This document shows positions 42,868 to 51,067 of a stretch of DNA of 64,000 nucleotides, piece by piece. The notes beneath the pieces were generated by a model. The model was not told the origin of the DNA. It worked only from the letters and a program-made list of their open reading frames with translations, and did no database searches. Made by a program: the position numbers and the translations under genes. This stretch comes from JADJPO01 sp963828555 (GTDB lineage: Bacteria > Actinomycetota > Actinomycetes > Actinomycetales > Kineosporiaceae), in NCBI GenBank assembly GCA_963828555.1, contig CAWHEL010000002.1:1798001-1862000 (forward strand), given 5' to 3'. Positions within the stretch are counted from its first letter, which is position 1. Every line of letters starts with the position of its first letter.

Positions 42868-44022
42868 TCAGCTCGCCCAGTCTCCGGTCGGCCGTGGCCG
42901 GTCCGCCTGCTTCGCGGCCGCTGTCCAGAAGTCCTCGGGCCCGTCGTCGGGGCCGGTCATCGCCCGTTGCGTGAGCAGGACGGCGACCAGGTTCCGGGAG
43001 GGGTCCACCACGGCGGTCGTGCCCGTGCCACCGGTCCACCCCCAGCGCCCGGGCGCCATCCACGGCTGGACCGCCTCGATGTCGACGCCGGTGCCGAGTC
43101 CCCATGACTCACCCGGACCGAAGAACGGTTCGGTGCCGCGGCGCAACGCCGGAGTGAGCTGATCTGTGGTCATCAGCTCCAACGACGCGCGGCTGATCAC
43201 CGGTGCCCCGCCGTCCGCCATCGCGGTGTAGAAGCGCAGCACGTCGGCCGCCGTCGACACCAGTCCCCCGCCGAGCTGCGCGAACGGCGGCGGCGTCGCG
43301 TAAAGGCCGTCCGGCGGGTCGAGGACGTCGAGCCCTCCCTCGGTGGGGATGTACGCGGTCGCCAGCCGGGTGGGGTCCACGGCCCAGAACCCGGTGTCGG
43401 CCATGTCGAGTGGCCCGGTGATCCGCTGTGCGAACAGCTCGGGCAGGAGCGTCCCGGTGGCCCGCTGCAGCAGCACGCCGAGCAGGTCCATGCCGCTGTC
43501 GTAGAGCCAGCCGGTTCCGGGCCGGAAGGCCAGTGGCAGACCACAGAGTCGGGCGAGGAATTCCTCCCCCGACAGTTGTGCGGGCAGCGGGCTGCCGAAC
43601 ACGCCACGCTGCATCATCGCCCGCTGCAGGGGGCAGTCCTGCATCACCGCTCCCCAGCCGGACGTGCCGTCGAGCAGGTGCCGCACCGTGATCGGCTCCT
43701 CCACCGGCTCGGTGTCATCCAGCTCGCCGAGGAGGTTCCGCAGCACCCGCGGTCTCGCGGCCTCGGGCAACCACCGGGCCACCGGGTCTCCCAGCGAGAG
43801 TGTGCCGTCCTCGACCAGGCCCAGCGCGAGCACCGCCCCCATCGGCTTGGTGATCGAGGCGATCCGGAACAGCGTGTCCTGCCGCATCGGAGGCCCACCG
43901 AACGCAGTTCTGCCTCCGGCCCTGGCCTGCGTGCGGTCCCCGATCCGCAGTGCCGCAACGTATCCCGGGATCCGACCCGCGTCCACCCACCGATCCAGTA
44001 GGGACCACACGGTCTCGGCCAT
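42868..44022 (-). CDS. serine hydrolase (class C beta-lactamase-like)
   Basis: 384 aa. The SxxK motif SITK is at residues 56-59 (Ser56, Lys59). A Tyr region follows in WLYDSGMDLLG (place of YxN) and the third element is GWTGGTGTTAVVDP. No signal peptide, so probably cytosolic and an esterase or peptidase-like enzyme rather than a true beta-lactamase. Convergent with the preceding gene. Confidence 0.9.
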   Translation of the reverse strand: MAETVWSLLDRWVDAGRIPGYVAALRIGDRTQARAGGRTAFGGPPMRQDTLFRIASITKPMGAVLALGLVEDGTLSLGDPVARWLPEAARPRVLRNLLGELDDTEPVEEPITVRHLLDGTSGWGAVMQDCPLQRAMMQRGVFGSPLPAQLSGEEFLARLCGLPLAFRPGTGWLYDSGMDLLGVLLQRATGTLLPELFAQRITGPLDMADTGFWAVDPTRLATAYIPTEGGLDVLDPPDGLYATPPPFAQLGGGLVSTAADVLRFYTAMADGGAPVISRASLELMTTDQLTPALRRGTEPFFGPGESWGLGTGVDIEAVQPWMAPGRWGWTGGTGTTAVVDPSRNLVAVLLTQRAMTGPDDGPEDFWTAAAKQADRPRPTGDWAS

Positions 44023-44071
44023 CCGTCCTCCTAGGTCTGGTGAACCGGCTCTGGCCGAACGCAGGCGCTCG

Positions 44072-44404
44072 TCAGGCGCCGGCCCGGCCGGAGCGCGCCT
44101 CGCTGACGATCCGTTGCAGAGTGTCGAGGTAGGAGTCGAATGCGGTCCGCCCGGCCGGGGTTATCCGCACCGAGGTCCGGCGCCGGGGGGCGTGCTCCTT
44201 GTGCACGTCCACGTAGCCGGCGTCCTCCAGCGCCGACACCTGTTTGGACAGCGCCGAATCGGTGGTCTCCAGCGCGTCCCGCAGGAAGGCGAAGTCCGCC
44301 CACTCCGCCGGTGCCAGCAGCGACATCACACCCAGCCGGGCCGGCTGGTGCGGGGAGGGGTCGACGGCCGGACGCCGTGTCGCCGGCTGGTCGTGAACGA
44401 TCAC
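44072..44404 (-). CDS. winged-helix transcriptional regulator (MarR/PadR-like)
   Basis: 110 aa from GTG 44404, whose GTGA overlaps the stop of the upstream small gene. Helix-turn-helix LRDALETTDSALSKQVSALEDAG and wing HKEHAPRRRTSVRITPAGR; C-terminal helix FDSYLDTLQRIV. This short form usually pairs with a membrane protein gene it controls. Here the paired gene upstream appears frameshifted. Confidence 0.85.
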   Translation of the reverse strand: MIVHDQPATRRPAVDPSPHQPARLGVMSLLAPAEWADFAFLRDALETTDSALSKQVSALEDAGYVDVHKEHAPRRRTSVRITPAGRTAFDSYLDTLQRIVSEARSGRAGA

Positions 44405-44627
44405 TGAATCCCCTGCTCCCCGTTCCGCACGCAACGGGCGGCGACCCGGCGCTGCGCCGAGGGCGTGGCGGCGAGCAGCATCAGGCAGGCACCGACTATG
44501 CCGACGGTGTTCGGGACGCGAGGTCGAGGCCCGCCCAGTCCCAGTCCCGGTTGCCGGCGGCCAGGGTCTTCTCCTTGCGTCGCGCGACCTCGGCGAGCGC
44601 GTCACGGGCGGACATGTTGGTGGACAT
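44401..44627 (-). pseudogene. small membrane protein gene with frameshift
   Basis: GAGGAG precedes ATG 44627 (MSTNMSARDALAEVARRKEK...DWDWAGLDLAS). The frame then stops early (RTPSA). One base later the sequence continues NTVGIVGACLMLLAATPSAQRR and ends with a stop that overlaps the regulator start. A one-base loss after about 44515 explains it; the intact product would have ~75 aa with one membrane helix. Confidence 0.5.
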
Positions 44628-44654
44628 CACGATCGCCTCCTCGGGGGTGGTCTT

Positions 44655-44697
44655 CACTTGCCTGACAGGAAACTACCCACACTTCCCCGTCAGGCGA
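44655..44697. promoter_or_regulatory. imperfect inverted repeat upstream of small regulator unit
   Basis: ACTTGCCTGACAGG and CCCCGTCAGGCGAGT form a stem with 12 of 14 pairs and a ~14-nt loop, 30-70 bp upstream of the small gene. Candidate operator for the winged-helix regulator. Confidence 0.4.
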
Positions 44698-44802
44698 GTC
44701 GAGGTGTCAGCAATGCTCGGCCGGCGACACCCGGTGGACGAACAGGGCGGCGACCCCTGAGGTGGGAGTCGGCGACGGTTGTCCACAGGTGGGTTTCGGG
44801 CC

Positions 44803-44830
44803 TTGACTCGAATATTTGTTCGAATAGAAT
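44803..44830 (+). promoter_or_regulatory. promoter with LexA (SOS) box, leaderless start
   Basis: TTGACT (44803-44808) and TAGAAT (44825-44830) are separated by 16 bp. Overlapping the spacer, TCGAATATTTGTTCGA (44808-44823) matches the actinobacterial LexA box TCGAAC-N4-GTTCGA at 11 of 12 defined positions. The ATG lies 6 bp after the -10 box, so the mRNA is probably leaderless. Confidence 0.75.
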
Positions 44831-44836
44831 TGGTGC

Positions 44837-46120
44837 ATGGTCGCGCAGCTGTTGGAATCCGAGTCCTCGTCGCCGTGGACGGTGTCCGGGCGGATCGGTG
44901 CTGCGGTGGATGCGGTGGTGGCGTTGCAGGCGTGTCTGGACGTGGCGACGGTGGTGGTGTCCGGGGCGGATGTGAAGGCGATTGAGCGGTTGGCGCGGCG
45001 GGTGGACGCCGCCCGGTTGGCGGCTCTGGCGGTGGTGGATGCCGCGGGGGTCGGGGACGGGTCGGGGATGAGCGGGACCGCGGCGTGGTGGGCGAACGCG
45101 ACCAAGGCCGATGGGGGCGCTGCGGCGCGGGAGGTCGGGTTGGCCCGGGCGTTGGACCGGGGGCTGGGCGCGACCCGGGCGGCGCTGGGCGAGGGAGAGG
45201 TGTCCACCGAGCACGCGGCGGTGATCGCCAAGGCCGTCCGGGACCTGCCCGCAGGCCTGACCGCCGGTGAGCGGGACCAGGTCGAGGCCGACCTGGTGGA
45301 GACGGCGAAGCGGGTCGACCCGGCGACGCTGCGGCGGGCGGCGCGGCGGGCGTTGGATGCGTTGGACCGCCCGACCGCGGAGGCGGACGCGCATGAGGAC
45401 CAGACCCTGCGCGATGAGGAGGAGCGGGCCCGGGCGGCGGCGGCGTTCACGATGCACGACAACGGCGACGGCACCACGAGTGGGCACTTCACCGTGCCGA
45501 CCCTGGCGGCCTCGATCCTGCGGAAGATCCTGGAGCAGATGACCGCGCCCCGGCGGATGACCCCCGACGAACGCGGCGGCGTCGACGGTGCGGCGACCGG
45601 GACGGACTGGGCGCACGCCCAGGGCCTGGCATTCACTGAGCTGTTGGAGCGGCTGCCCACGGATCACCTGTCGGGCAAGGTCGCCGCGACCATCGTGGTC
45701 ACCCTGTCCTGGGAACGGCTCCTCGCCGGCCTCGGGGCAGCGTCGGTCGACACCGGGATGGACCTCTCCGCCGGCGAGGCCCGCCGACTGGCCTGCGGCG
45801 CGGGGATCGTCCCCGCGGTACTGGGGACCGGGTCGCTGCCACTGGACCTGGGCCGCGCGTCCCGCCTGTTCACCGAAGCCCAACGAGTCGCCTTGGCCAC
45901 CGTCTACGACACCTGCGCCGCGCAGGGCTGCGACCGGCCCTACGCGTGGACCGAGCTGCACCACGAGACACCCTGGTCACGGGGCGGGAAGACCGACCGC
46001 AAGGACGCCGTCCCGGCGTGCCAATACCACCACGGACGATTGCATGATCCGAGATACGAGCACGTGATCACCACCGATGCGAACGGGAAGAAGACCATCA
46101 CCTTCACCCGACGCACATAG
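44837..46120 (+). CDS. HNH endonuclease-domain protein (DUF222 / 13E12 family)
   Basis: 427 aa. DUF222 spans roughly residues 25-340 (RLARRVDAARLAALAVVDAAG; GEGEVSTEHAAVIAKAVRDLP). The C-terminal HNH motif is CAAQGCDRPYAWTELHHETPW ... ACQYHHGRLHDPRYEH, with the Cys/His zinc residues in place. The family is multi-copy in mycobacteria (13E12 repeats). The SOS-box promoter suggests induction by DNA damage. Its true cutting activity and target are unknown. Confidence 0.9.
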   Translation: MVAQLLESESSSPWTVSGRIGAAVDAVVALQACLDVATVVVSGADVKAIERLARRVDAARLAALAVVDAAGVGDGSGMSGTAAWWANATKADGGAAAREVGLARALDRGLGATRAALGEGEVSTEHAAVIAKAVRDLPAGLTAGERDQVEADLVETAKRVDPATLRRAARRALDALDRPTAEADAHEDQTLRDEEERARAAAAFTMHDNGDGTTSGHFTVPTLAASILRKILEQMTAPRRMTPDERGGVDGAATGTDWAHAQGLAFTELLERLPTDHLSGKVAATIVVTLSWERLLAGLGAASVDTGMDLSAGEARRLACGAGIVPAVLGTGSLPLDLGRASRLFTEAQRVALATVYDTCAAQGCDRPYAWTELHHETPWSRGGKTDRKDAVPACQYHHGRLHDPRYEHVITTDANGKKTITFTRRT

Positions 46121-46187
46121 CCCTAACTCAGCCAGGCCGATTCCCGGTGGTGGGGCATGAGTTGTTCGGTCCCACGCCTGCGCGCTT

Positions 46188-47309
46188 TCAGCGGGCGAAG
46201 ACGGCAACCCCCTGTGTCGGTACGCCGGAGACCGTGGTGAACGCGCCGCCGGCGACCAGCGCGCCGGCCGAGGCATCGATCGCCCAGACGCCGTAGAAGG
46301 AGTTGACCGTGGGCCGGAACGCCTCCAGGGCACCGGTTCCGGCGTCCACGGCCATCAGCCGGACGGTGAGGTCTGCGCCGAACCCCTCGTGGAAGCCGAA
46401 GTAGACGTTGCCGCCCTGGTAGCGCACGGCCTGGACGTCGCCGTCGGTCACCTGTCTCCAGCGGCGCGCCCCGGTGGAGGTGTTCCAGGCGATCACCCGG
46501 TTGGCGGCGTCGCCCAGCCCGGCGAACAGCGAGCTGCCGTCGGGGGAGATGTCGAGGGAGATCGCCCGCCCGTCGAGCGCGGCGAGGGCCGGTCCCGTCG
46601 CCACGCCCGTGGACGGGTTGACCGCGGCGATGAACGAGCGGGTCACCCCGCCGATCGCGGTGAACGTGCCGCCCGCGTAGAGGCGGTTCCCGGCGGGCGC
46701 CATCACCAGCGCCTGCACGGTGTTGTTCGGGGCAGGGCGGAAGGCGGTCCGGACGGCGCCGGTCGCCGGGTCGACCGCGGCCAGCCGCGGCTGCGCCACG
46801 CCGCGGATGGTGCCGAACGCGCCGCCGACGTAGAGGTTGGCCCCACCGCGCCGCACGGCGTAGACGGTGCTGGTGGTGTTGGCGGAGAACGTGGTTCGCA
46901 GTGCCCCCGACGTGGCGCTGACCGCGGCCAACCGTGCGCGCGCCGTCCCGGCGATGGTGGTGAACGAACCGCCGACCCACACCGTCGCCGTGTCTGCCTC
47001 GAGTGCGCGGACCGTGCCGTTGGTGTCCGCCCGGAAGGGTAAGACGGCCCCGGTGGTGAGGTTGAGCGCGGCGAGGTTCGCCCGGACCAGCGTCGACCCG
47101 CTGGGGGACTTGACCCGGCTGAAGCTGCCGCCGATGTAGACCGTGTTCCCAACGATCTTGGTCGCGTACACGATGCCGTTGGTGTCCCAGACGTTCAGGG
47201 GTTTCACCGGGTAAGGGACGGCGGCCGCGAATGCCGGGGACGAGACCAGTACCAGCGCGGCCGCAAGGGCCATGCCCAGCACACCCCGCCGTGTCGACTG
47301 CATTCTCAT
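46188..47309 (-). CDS. secreted beta-propeller protein (DUF5122-like repeats)
   Basis: 373 aa from ATG 47309, with GGAGG upstream. Signal peptide TRRGVLGMALAAALVLVSSPAFA. The mature protein has ~seven blades, each with the unit GGSFTTIxGxxRxxLAAVxxxTG (for example YIGGSFSRV; VGGSFTTIAGTARARLAAVSATSG; YVGGAFGTIRGVAQPRLAAVDPATG), ending in GAFTTVSGVPTQGVAVF. Likely extracellular binding protein; ligand unknown. Confidence 0.85.
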   Translation of the reverse strand: MRMQSTRRGVLGMALAAALVLVSSPAFAAAVPYPVKPLNVWDTNGIVYATKIVGNTVYIGGSFSRVKSPSGSTLVRANLAALNLTTGAVLPFRADTNGTVRALEADTATVWVGGSFTTIAGTARARLAAVSATSGALRTTFSANTTSTVYAVRRGGANLYVGGAFGTIRGVAQPRLAAVDPATGAVRTAFRPAPNNTVQALVMAPAGNRLYAGGTFTAIGGVTRSFIAAVNPSTGVATGPALAALDGRAISLDISPDGSSLFAGLGDAANRVIAWNTSTGARRWRQVTDGDVQAVRYQGGNVYFGFHEGFGADLTVRLMAVDAGTGALEAFRPTVNSFYGVWAIDASAGALVAGGAFTTVSGVPTQGVAVFAR

Positions 47310-47502
47310 CGAATCCTCCGGTCCCTCGGGCACGTGGGCCGAAGTCAAGCATCGGCCGGCGATCGCAGCGCCACGTGCGGGGCCGGTGTCACCCGTCCGG
47401 CTGTCCCTGCCGCCGAGCGTGCGCCCCAGGACGATCCCCTGCTCGAGACCGTGCGCAGCGTCAGCAGTCTCGAGCAGGGGACGGATCGCGATGGGGTTGG
47501 GC
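47310..47502. other. 193-bp intergenic region with palindrome D
   Basis: Holds the leader of the propeller gene and the downstream region of the DUF4386 gene. Contains the inverted repeat at 47435-47481; nothing else was recognised. Confidence 0.45.
47435..47481. repeat. perfect 15-bp inverted repeat after DUF4386 stop
   Basis: Arms TCCCCTGCTCGAGAC (47435-47449) and GTCTCGAGCAGGGGA (47467-47481) around a 17-nt loop. It sits ~21 bp after the stop of the minus-strand DUF4386 gene, the same geometry (stem, 17-nt loop, ~22 bp from a stop) as the repeat at 26963-27017, although the sequence differs. Confidence 0.75.
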
Positions 47503-48219
47503 TCACACGGCGCCGAGCGCCGGCTGAGGATCGACAACTCGATGGGCGATCGCTCCTCGTGTGAGCAGCACGGTGCCGAGCCACGCGAACCAGACGATCT
47601 GCAGCAGTCCGAACCCGTAGGCCGCGTCGTGCATCGCCGGAACGGTGGAGACCAGGCCGACGAGACCGGTCACGGCCCCGAACCAGCCGAGTGTCGAGGG
47701 CAGCGCCCGGGCACGGAATGAGGTCCAACTGAGCACCAGCATCCAGAGCCCGCCGAGGGTCTCACCGCCCGCGCCGCCGAGGGCAAGCGCGACGGGCTCG
47801 ATGGATTGCCATGCCATCGCCGCCTGTTCGGGGCTGCTCTCGGCGAGCGACACGACGGTTCCCATGCCGTAGTTGAAGACCATCCCGCTCAGGATGAGCG
47901 CGATCGACCAGGTCAGACCGAGGACGGTTGTGAGGCGGGCACCCAACTCGCTGCCGCGCCGAAGGTGATCGAACAGGGAGAGGACGAGCACGGCCAGAAC
48001 CACGCCGAGGAACACGTAGGCGACCAGGTACATCGTGGACATGCTCTGGTGGTTGCGGAGGATCGAGGTGACCTTCTCGGCGGTAGTCGTCGCCTTCTGG
48101 TAGTCGACGACGAGCAGGAAGAACGGCATCGCCGCGAGATAGGCCAGCGCCACGTAGAGCGCGGCGAGGCCCCCTGCCCTTGTGGTGCGAGGAGCGACTT
48201 CTGGGGTCGAGGGGAACAC
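47503..48219 (-). CDS. DUF4386-family membrane protein
   Basis: 238 aa from GTG 48219 (AAGGAG upstream). About six membrane segments (LAALYVALAYLAAMPFFLLV; LVAYVFLGVVLAVLVLSLF; TVLGLTWSIALILSGMVFNYG; LGGLWMLVLSW; FGLLQIVWFAWLGTVLLT). The DUF4386 family is of unknown function. It is divergent from a TetR gene with two palindromic operators between them, so it is probably TetR-controlled. Confidence 0.85.
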   Translation of the reverse strand: MFPSTPEVAPRTTRAGGLAALYVALAYLAAMPFFLLVVDYQKATTTAEKVTSILRNHQSMSTMYLVAYVFLGVVLAVLVLSLFDHLRRGSELGARLTTVLGLTWSIALILSGMVFNYGMGTVVSLAESSPEQAAMAWQSIEPVALALGGAGGETLGGLWMLVLSWTSFRARALPSTLGWFGAVTGLVGLVSTVPAMHDAAYGFGLLQIVWFAWLGTVLLTRGAIAHRVVDPQPALGAV

Positions 48220-48273
48220 GAGGACTCCTTCCCTAGGGCTCGACGTCGCGTGGAGGCGGTGTGCGAGACGTTT

Positions 48274-48312
48274 ACTTACTAAGTAAGTAGTGTAAGACTG
48301 ACTTAGTAAGTC
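48274..48312. promoter_or_regulatory. two TetR-type palindromes in divergent gap
   Basis: ACTTACTAAGTAAGT (48274-48288) and GACTTAGTAAGTC (48300-48312) share the ACTTA/TAAGT half-sites. They are AT-rich islands in a GC-rich window and lie between the DUF4386 and TetR starts. Good operator candidates. Confidence 0.7.
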
Positions 48313-48371
48313 TGTCAATGGGCCGCGTCGGTCGCGGGTCGTGGACGCGGTTCTCGAGTGTCAGGAGACGC

Positions 48372-49046
48372 ATGACAGCCCGCCGGGCACAGGGCACGTC
48401 TGAGGTCCGCGTTCCGCTCACCAGGGAGAGGGTTCTGCGGGCCGCCGTAGGTGTCGCCGACGAGTGCGGGGTCGGTGCGGTGACCATGCGCGCGGTCGCT
48501 TCGCGGCTCGGCGTCGAGGCCATGTCGCTCTACAACCACGTGCGGAACAAGGACGCGATCCTCGACGGCATGGTGGACCTCGTCGTCGAGGAGATCGACC
48601 TGCCGACCGACATCGACGTCGACGACTGGCGCGAGGCGATGCGGCGCCGCGCAGTCCTGGCCCATCGAGCGTTCGAGCGGCATCCCTGGGCCCCGGCACT
48701 CATCGACTCACGCACGACGAGTGGGCCGGCGCGATTGCGCTACCTCGACTGGGTGCTGGGCGCCCTGGTGGACGCGGGCTTCTCCCTCCAGGCCGCCGTT
48801 CGATGCTTCTCCGTTCTCGACAGCTACATCTACGGCTTCGGCCGGCAGCAGCCCAGCGTGACCGACGGCGAGACGCCGCCGGAGAAGATGGCCGAAGCGA
48901 TGCTCTCGACAGTCCCCCCCGACGAGTACCCGCATCTGCATCAGATGGTCCTGCTGGCCATGGACACCGGCTACGACTCGGAGGCCGACTTCGCCTTCGG
49001 CCTCAAAGTCATCCTTGACGGACTCGAGCGGATGCTCCAGGAGTGA
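48372..49046 (+). CDS. TetR-family transcriptional regulator
   Basis: 224 aa from ATG 48372 (AGGAG upstream). HTH region TRERVLRAAVGVADECGVGAVTMRAVASRLGVEAMSLYNHVRNKDAIL. The C-terminal part includes a TetR_C-like helical ligand domain (LDSYIYGFGRQQPS). Probably binds the two palindromes upstream and controls itself and the DUF4386 gene. The GTGA overlap with the next (truncated) reading frame suggests that gene was once co-transcribed. Confidence 0.93.
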   Translation: MTARRAQGTSEVRVPLTRERVLRAAVGVADECGVGAVTMRAVASRLGVEAMSLYNHVRNKDAILDGMVDLVVEEIDLPTDIDVDDWREAMRRRAVLAHRAFERHPWAPALIDSRTTSGPARLRYLDWVLGALVDAGFSLQAAVRCFSVLDSYIYGFGRQQPSVTDGETPPEKMAEAMLSTVPPDEYPHLHQMVLLAMDTGYDSEADFAFGLKVILDGLERMLQE

Positions 49047-49300
49047 CCGTGCCGACCATCGAGCTCGACCACCTCATCTACGTCGCCGACGTCACCGGTC
49101 TGGAGGCCACCGCGCCCCGGCTCGGGGGTGAGATCGGCGTCCAGCCCGTCCGGGGCGGCGTCCACACGACCTTCGGCACCTGCAACGCGATCCTTCCGCT
49201 GGCGGGGCTGGTCTACCTCGAGGTGGTCGCCGTCCATGACCCCGGCACGGCGGCCCGATCGCCGTTCGGCAATGCGGTCGCCGCGTCGTCCGCGCCCCAT
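49043..49300 (+). pseudogene. truncated glyoxalase-like (VOC) gene
   Basis: From GTG 49043 the frame reads VTVPTIELDHLIYVADVTG, then GVHTTFGTCNAILPLAGLVYLEVVAVHDP, the first half of a PF13468-type glyoxalase-like domain. After about NAVAASSA (~49290) it runs into the antisense of the convergent MarR gene. About 75 of ~200 residues remain, so the 3' part has been replaced. Confidence 0.6.
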
Positions 49301-49329
49301 TCTGGTGGGGCGGGTGACATTCCGCCTGG

Positions 49330-49770
49330 TCAGACGCGGGCGGTCGCCTCGGCGAAGGCGGTCAGGCCGCGCAGCAGATGACGCTGGTCGGTCTCTGACA
49401 TCGTTGCCATCACATCGTTGAGAGACGTGACCCGGAACCGCTCCAGCCGTTCCAGCAGCCGGGTGCCGGCCACGGTGAGCGACAGGGTGTGGAACCGCCG
49501 GTTGGTCGGGTCGGGCGTGCGTTCGATCAAGCCTGCCGCCACCAGCCGGTCGCACAGTCGCGTCGCCGAGGAGGGTAGGGCGTCGAGGGCACGGGCGAGT
49601 TCACTCACCGCGATGCCGTCACTGCCCTGGATGATCACCAGAGCGCGCAGTTGGGAAGCAGATACCTGCTCTGAGAAGTCGCCGGGCATCGCCGACCAGG
49701 TGAGCACCAAAGGCTCGGCCACCTGGGCCAGGTTGCCGGCGGCTGGCTGGGAGGGAGTCAGCGCCGTCAC
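49330..49770 (-). CDS. MarR-family transcriptional regulator
   Basis: 146 aa. HTH: VSELARALDALPSSATRLCDRLVAAGLIERT, wing PDPTNRRFHTLSLT. The ANTAR-like ordering of domains is absent, so it is a plain MarR. The upstream region has no visible partner gene on the same strand. It lies over the truncation point of the VOC gene. Confidence 0.9.
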   Translation of the reverse strand: MTALTPSQPAAGNLAQVAEPLVLTWSAMPGDFSEQVSASQLRALVIIQGSDGIAVSELARALDALPSSATRLCDRLVAAGLIERTPDPTNRRFHTLSLTVAGTRLLERLERFRVTSLNDVMATMSETDQRHLLRGLTAFAEATARV

Positions 49771-49899
49771 AGCGCAAGATTCTCATTCGGTGAGGGTGGT
49801 GAGGAACAGCGGCCCGCCGTCGTGCGCCGAATGGTTCGCTGATGAGACCAGAATCCAGACGAGTTGCTAGACGAGTGACCTGCCCCGGCCCTGGCTGCC

Positions 49900-50622
49900 C
49901 TACCCCGGAACGCAGGTGGGCGACGCCGGGGGGGCCGCCGCGCGGGACGAGCTGCCGGCCTTCACCGCAGGCTTGAGGGCGAAGGTCTGGCCGAGTACCA
50001 GATCGACGTCGCTGCCTGGGCGCTCGTCCGCCACCAGGGTGACCGGCCCGGCCACCACGGCGGCTACCGTCCTGGCGGCCAGTTCACCGTTGGCCCCGTG
50101 CCGGATCACCGCCATGGTGGTGACCTTCGTCTTCGCCGGATCATTCGAGGGGCTGGTCGGCACCCGGAAGCCGCGTTTCTGCAGTTCGCGGGCCACGGTG
50201 AGCGCCAGTCCGTTGCGCGAGGAGGCGTTGTAGACGTTCACGCTGGTGTCCCGCGCGGCCTGCATTGTGGGCGAGATCGAGGGGCAGGTGGGCAGCGGCG
50301 TCGGTCTCCCGCTGCCTACCGGCAGGTCGACCTTGCCGAAGTAGGCCGCCAGGGCCAGCAGCCCGAGCAGCAGGATCAGCACGAAGAACGCCAGGAAGGT
50401 CAGGGTCTGTCGGCGCTGGCGCCGGCCCGAGCCGGCGGAACGCCTCCCCGGCTGGGTGACCACGGCCAGCGGGAAGGCCGCGTCATCCGTCGGTGCCGGA
50501 GCAGGTGCCGGTGCAGGTCCGCGGCGCGGCGCGGCGTCCGCGGGATCGTCCTCGACTCCCGGGAGCCGGATTTCCTCGGTGCCCCAGGAGCCGTCGTCGC
50601 CGCCGTCGCTTCGCCCGCCCAT
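49900..50622 (-). CDS. LytR C-terminal domain protein (membrane-anchored)
   Basis: 240 aa. An Asp/Pro-rich cytosolic head leads to a single membrane helix (LTFLAFFVLILLLGLLALAAYF), then an external LytR_C domain (VNVYNASSRNGLALTVARELQKRGFRV; LVLGQTFALKPAV) and a Ser/Pro tail. Related domains occur on wall-polymer ligases; here it is alone, so probably a wall-binding or accessory protein. Confidence 0.85.
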   Translation of the reverse strand: MGGRSDGGDDGSWGTEEIRLPGVEDDPADAAPRRGPAPAPAPAPTDDAAFPLAVVTQPGRRSAGSGRRQRRQTLTFLAFFVLILLLGLLALAAYFGKVDLPVGSGRPTPLPTCPSISPTMQAARDTSVNVYNASSRNGLALTVARELQKRGFRVPTSPSNDPAKTKVTTMAVIRHGANGELAARTVAAVVAGPVTLVADERPGSDVDLVLGQTFALKPAVKAGSSSRAAAPPASPTCVPG

Positions 50623-50683
50623 TTGGGCAGGATCGACCGCGCGGGCGCCGGAGTCCAGCCGACCCGCTGAATCAGGTGCGTGA

Positions 50684-50983
50684 TCAGTCCGGGATCACCA
50701 GCACCCGGGCGTGCAGCATGGGTCGTTGGCCGAGTGCGGCCCGGACGGCGCGGTGCAGCCCGTCCTCGAGATAGAGGGTGCCGCGCCACTGCACGACGTG
50801 GGCGAACAGGTCGCCGTAGAAGGTGGAGTCCTCGGAGAGCAGCTGGGTCAGGTCGAGCGTGGTGCGGGTGGTGACCAGATCCTCCAGCCGTACCTGGGTG
50901 GGAGGCAGCTGCGACCAGTGGCGCGCCGTCGTGTACCCGTGCTCCGGATAGGGCCGGTGATCGCCGACGGCTTTGAATATCAC
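50684..50983 (-). CDS. conserved actinobacterial protein with DGxHR-like motif
   Basis: 99 aa from GTG 50983. Conserved features: VIFKAVGDHRPYPEHGYTT, LPPTQVRLEDLVTTRTTLDL, STFYGDLFAHVVQWRGTLYLEDGLHRAVRAALGQR. The LYLEDGLHRAVRAAL part resembles the DGxHR box of ParB-like nuclease folds. Some database entries call this family VapB-like; the sequence does not settle it. No partner toxin gene is adjacent. Confidence 0.75.
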   Translation of the reverse strand: MIFKAVGDHRPYPEHGYTTARHWSQLPPTQVRLEDLVTTRTTLDLTQLLSEDSTFYGDLFAHVVQWRGTLYLEDGLHRAVRAALGQRPMLHARVLVIPD

Positions 50984-51067
50984 CCGAGGCAGTCTACGGA
51001 TCAGACCGGTTAGGCTGCGCGGGCACAGACGCGAGACAGACCGGACCCACCCCAGGGGAGCCCCACC

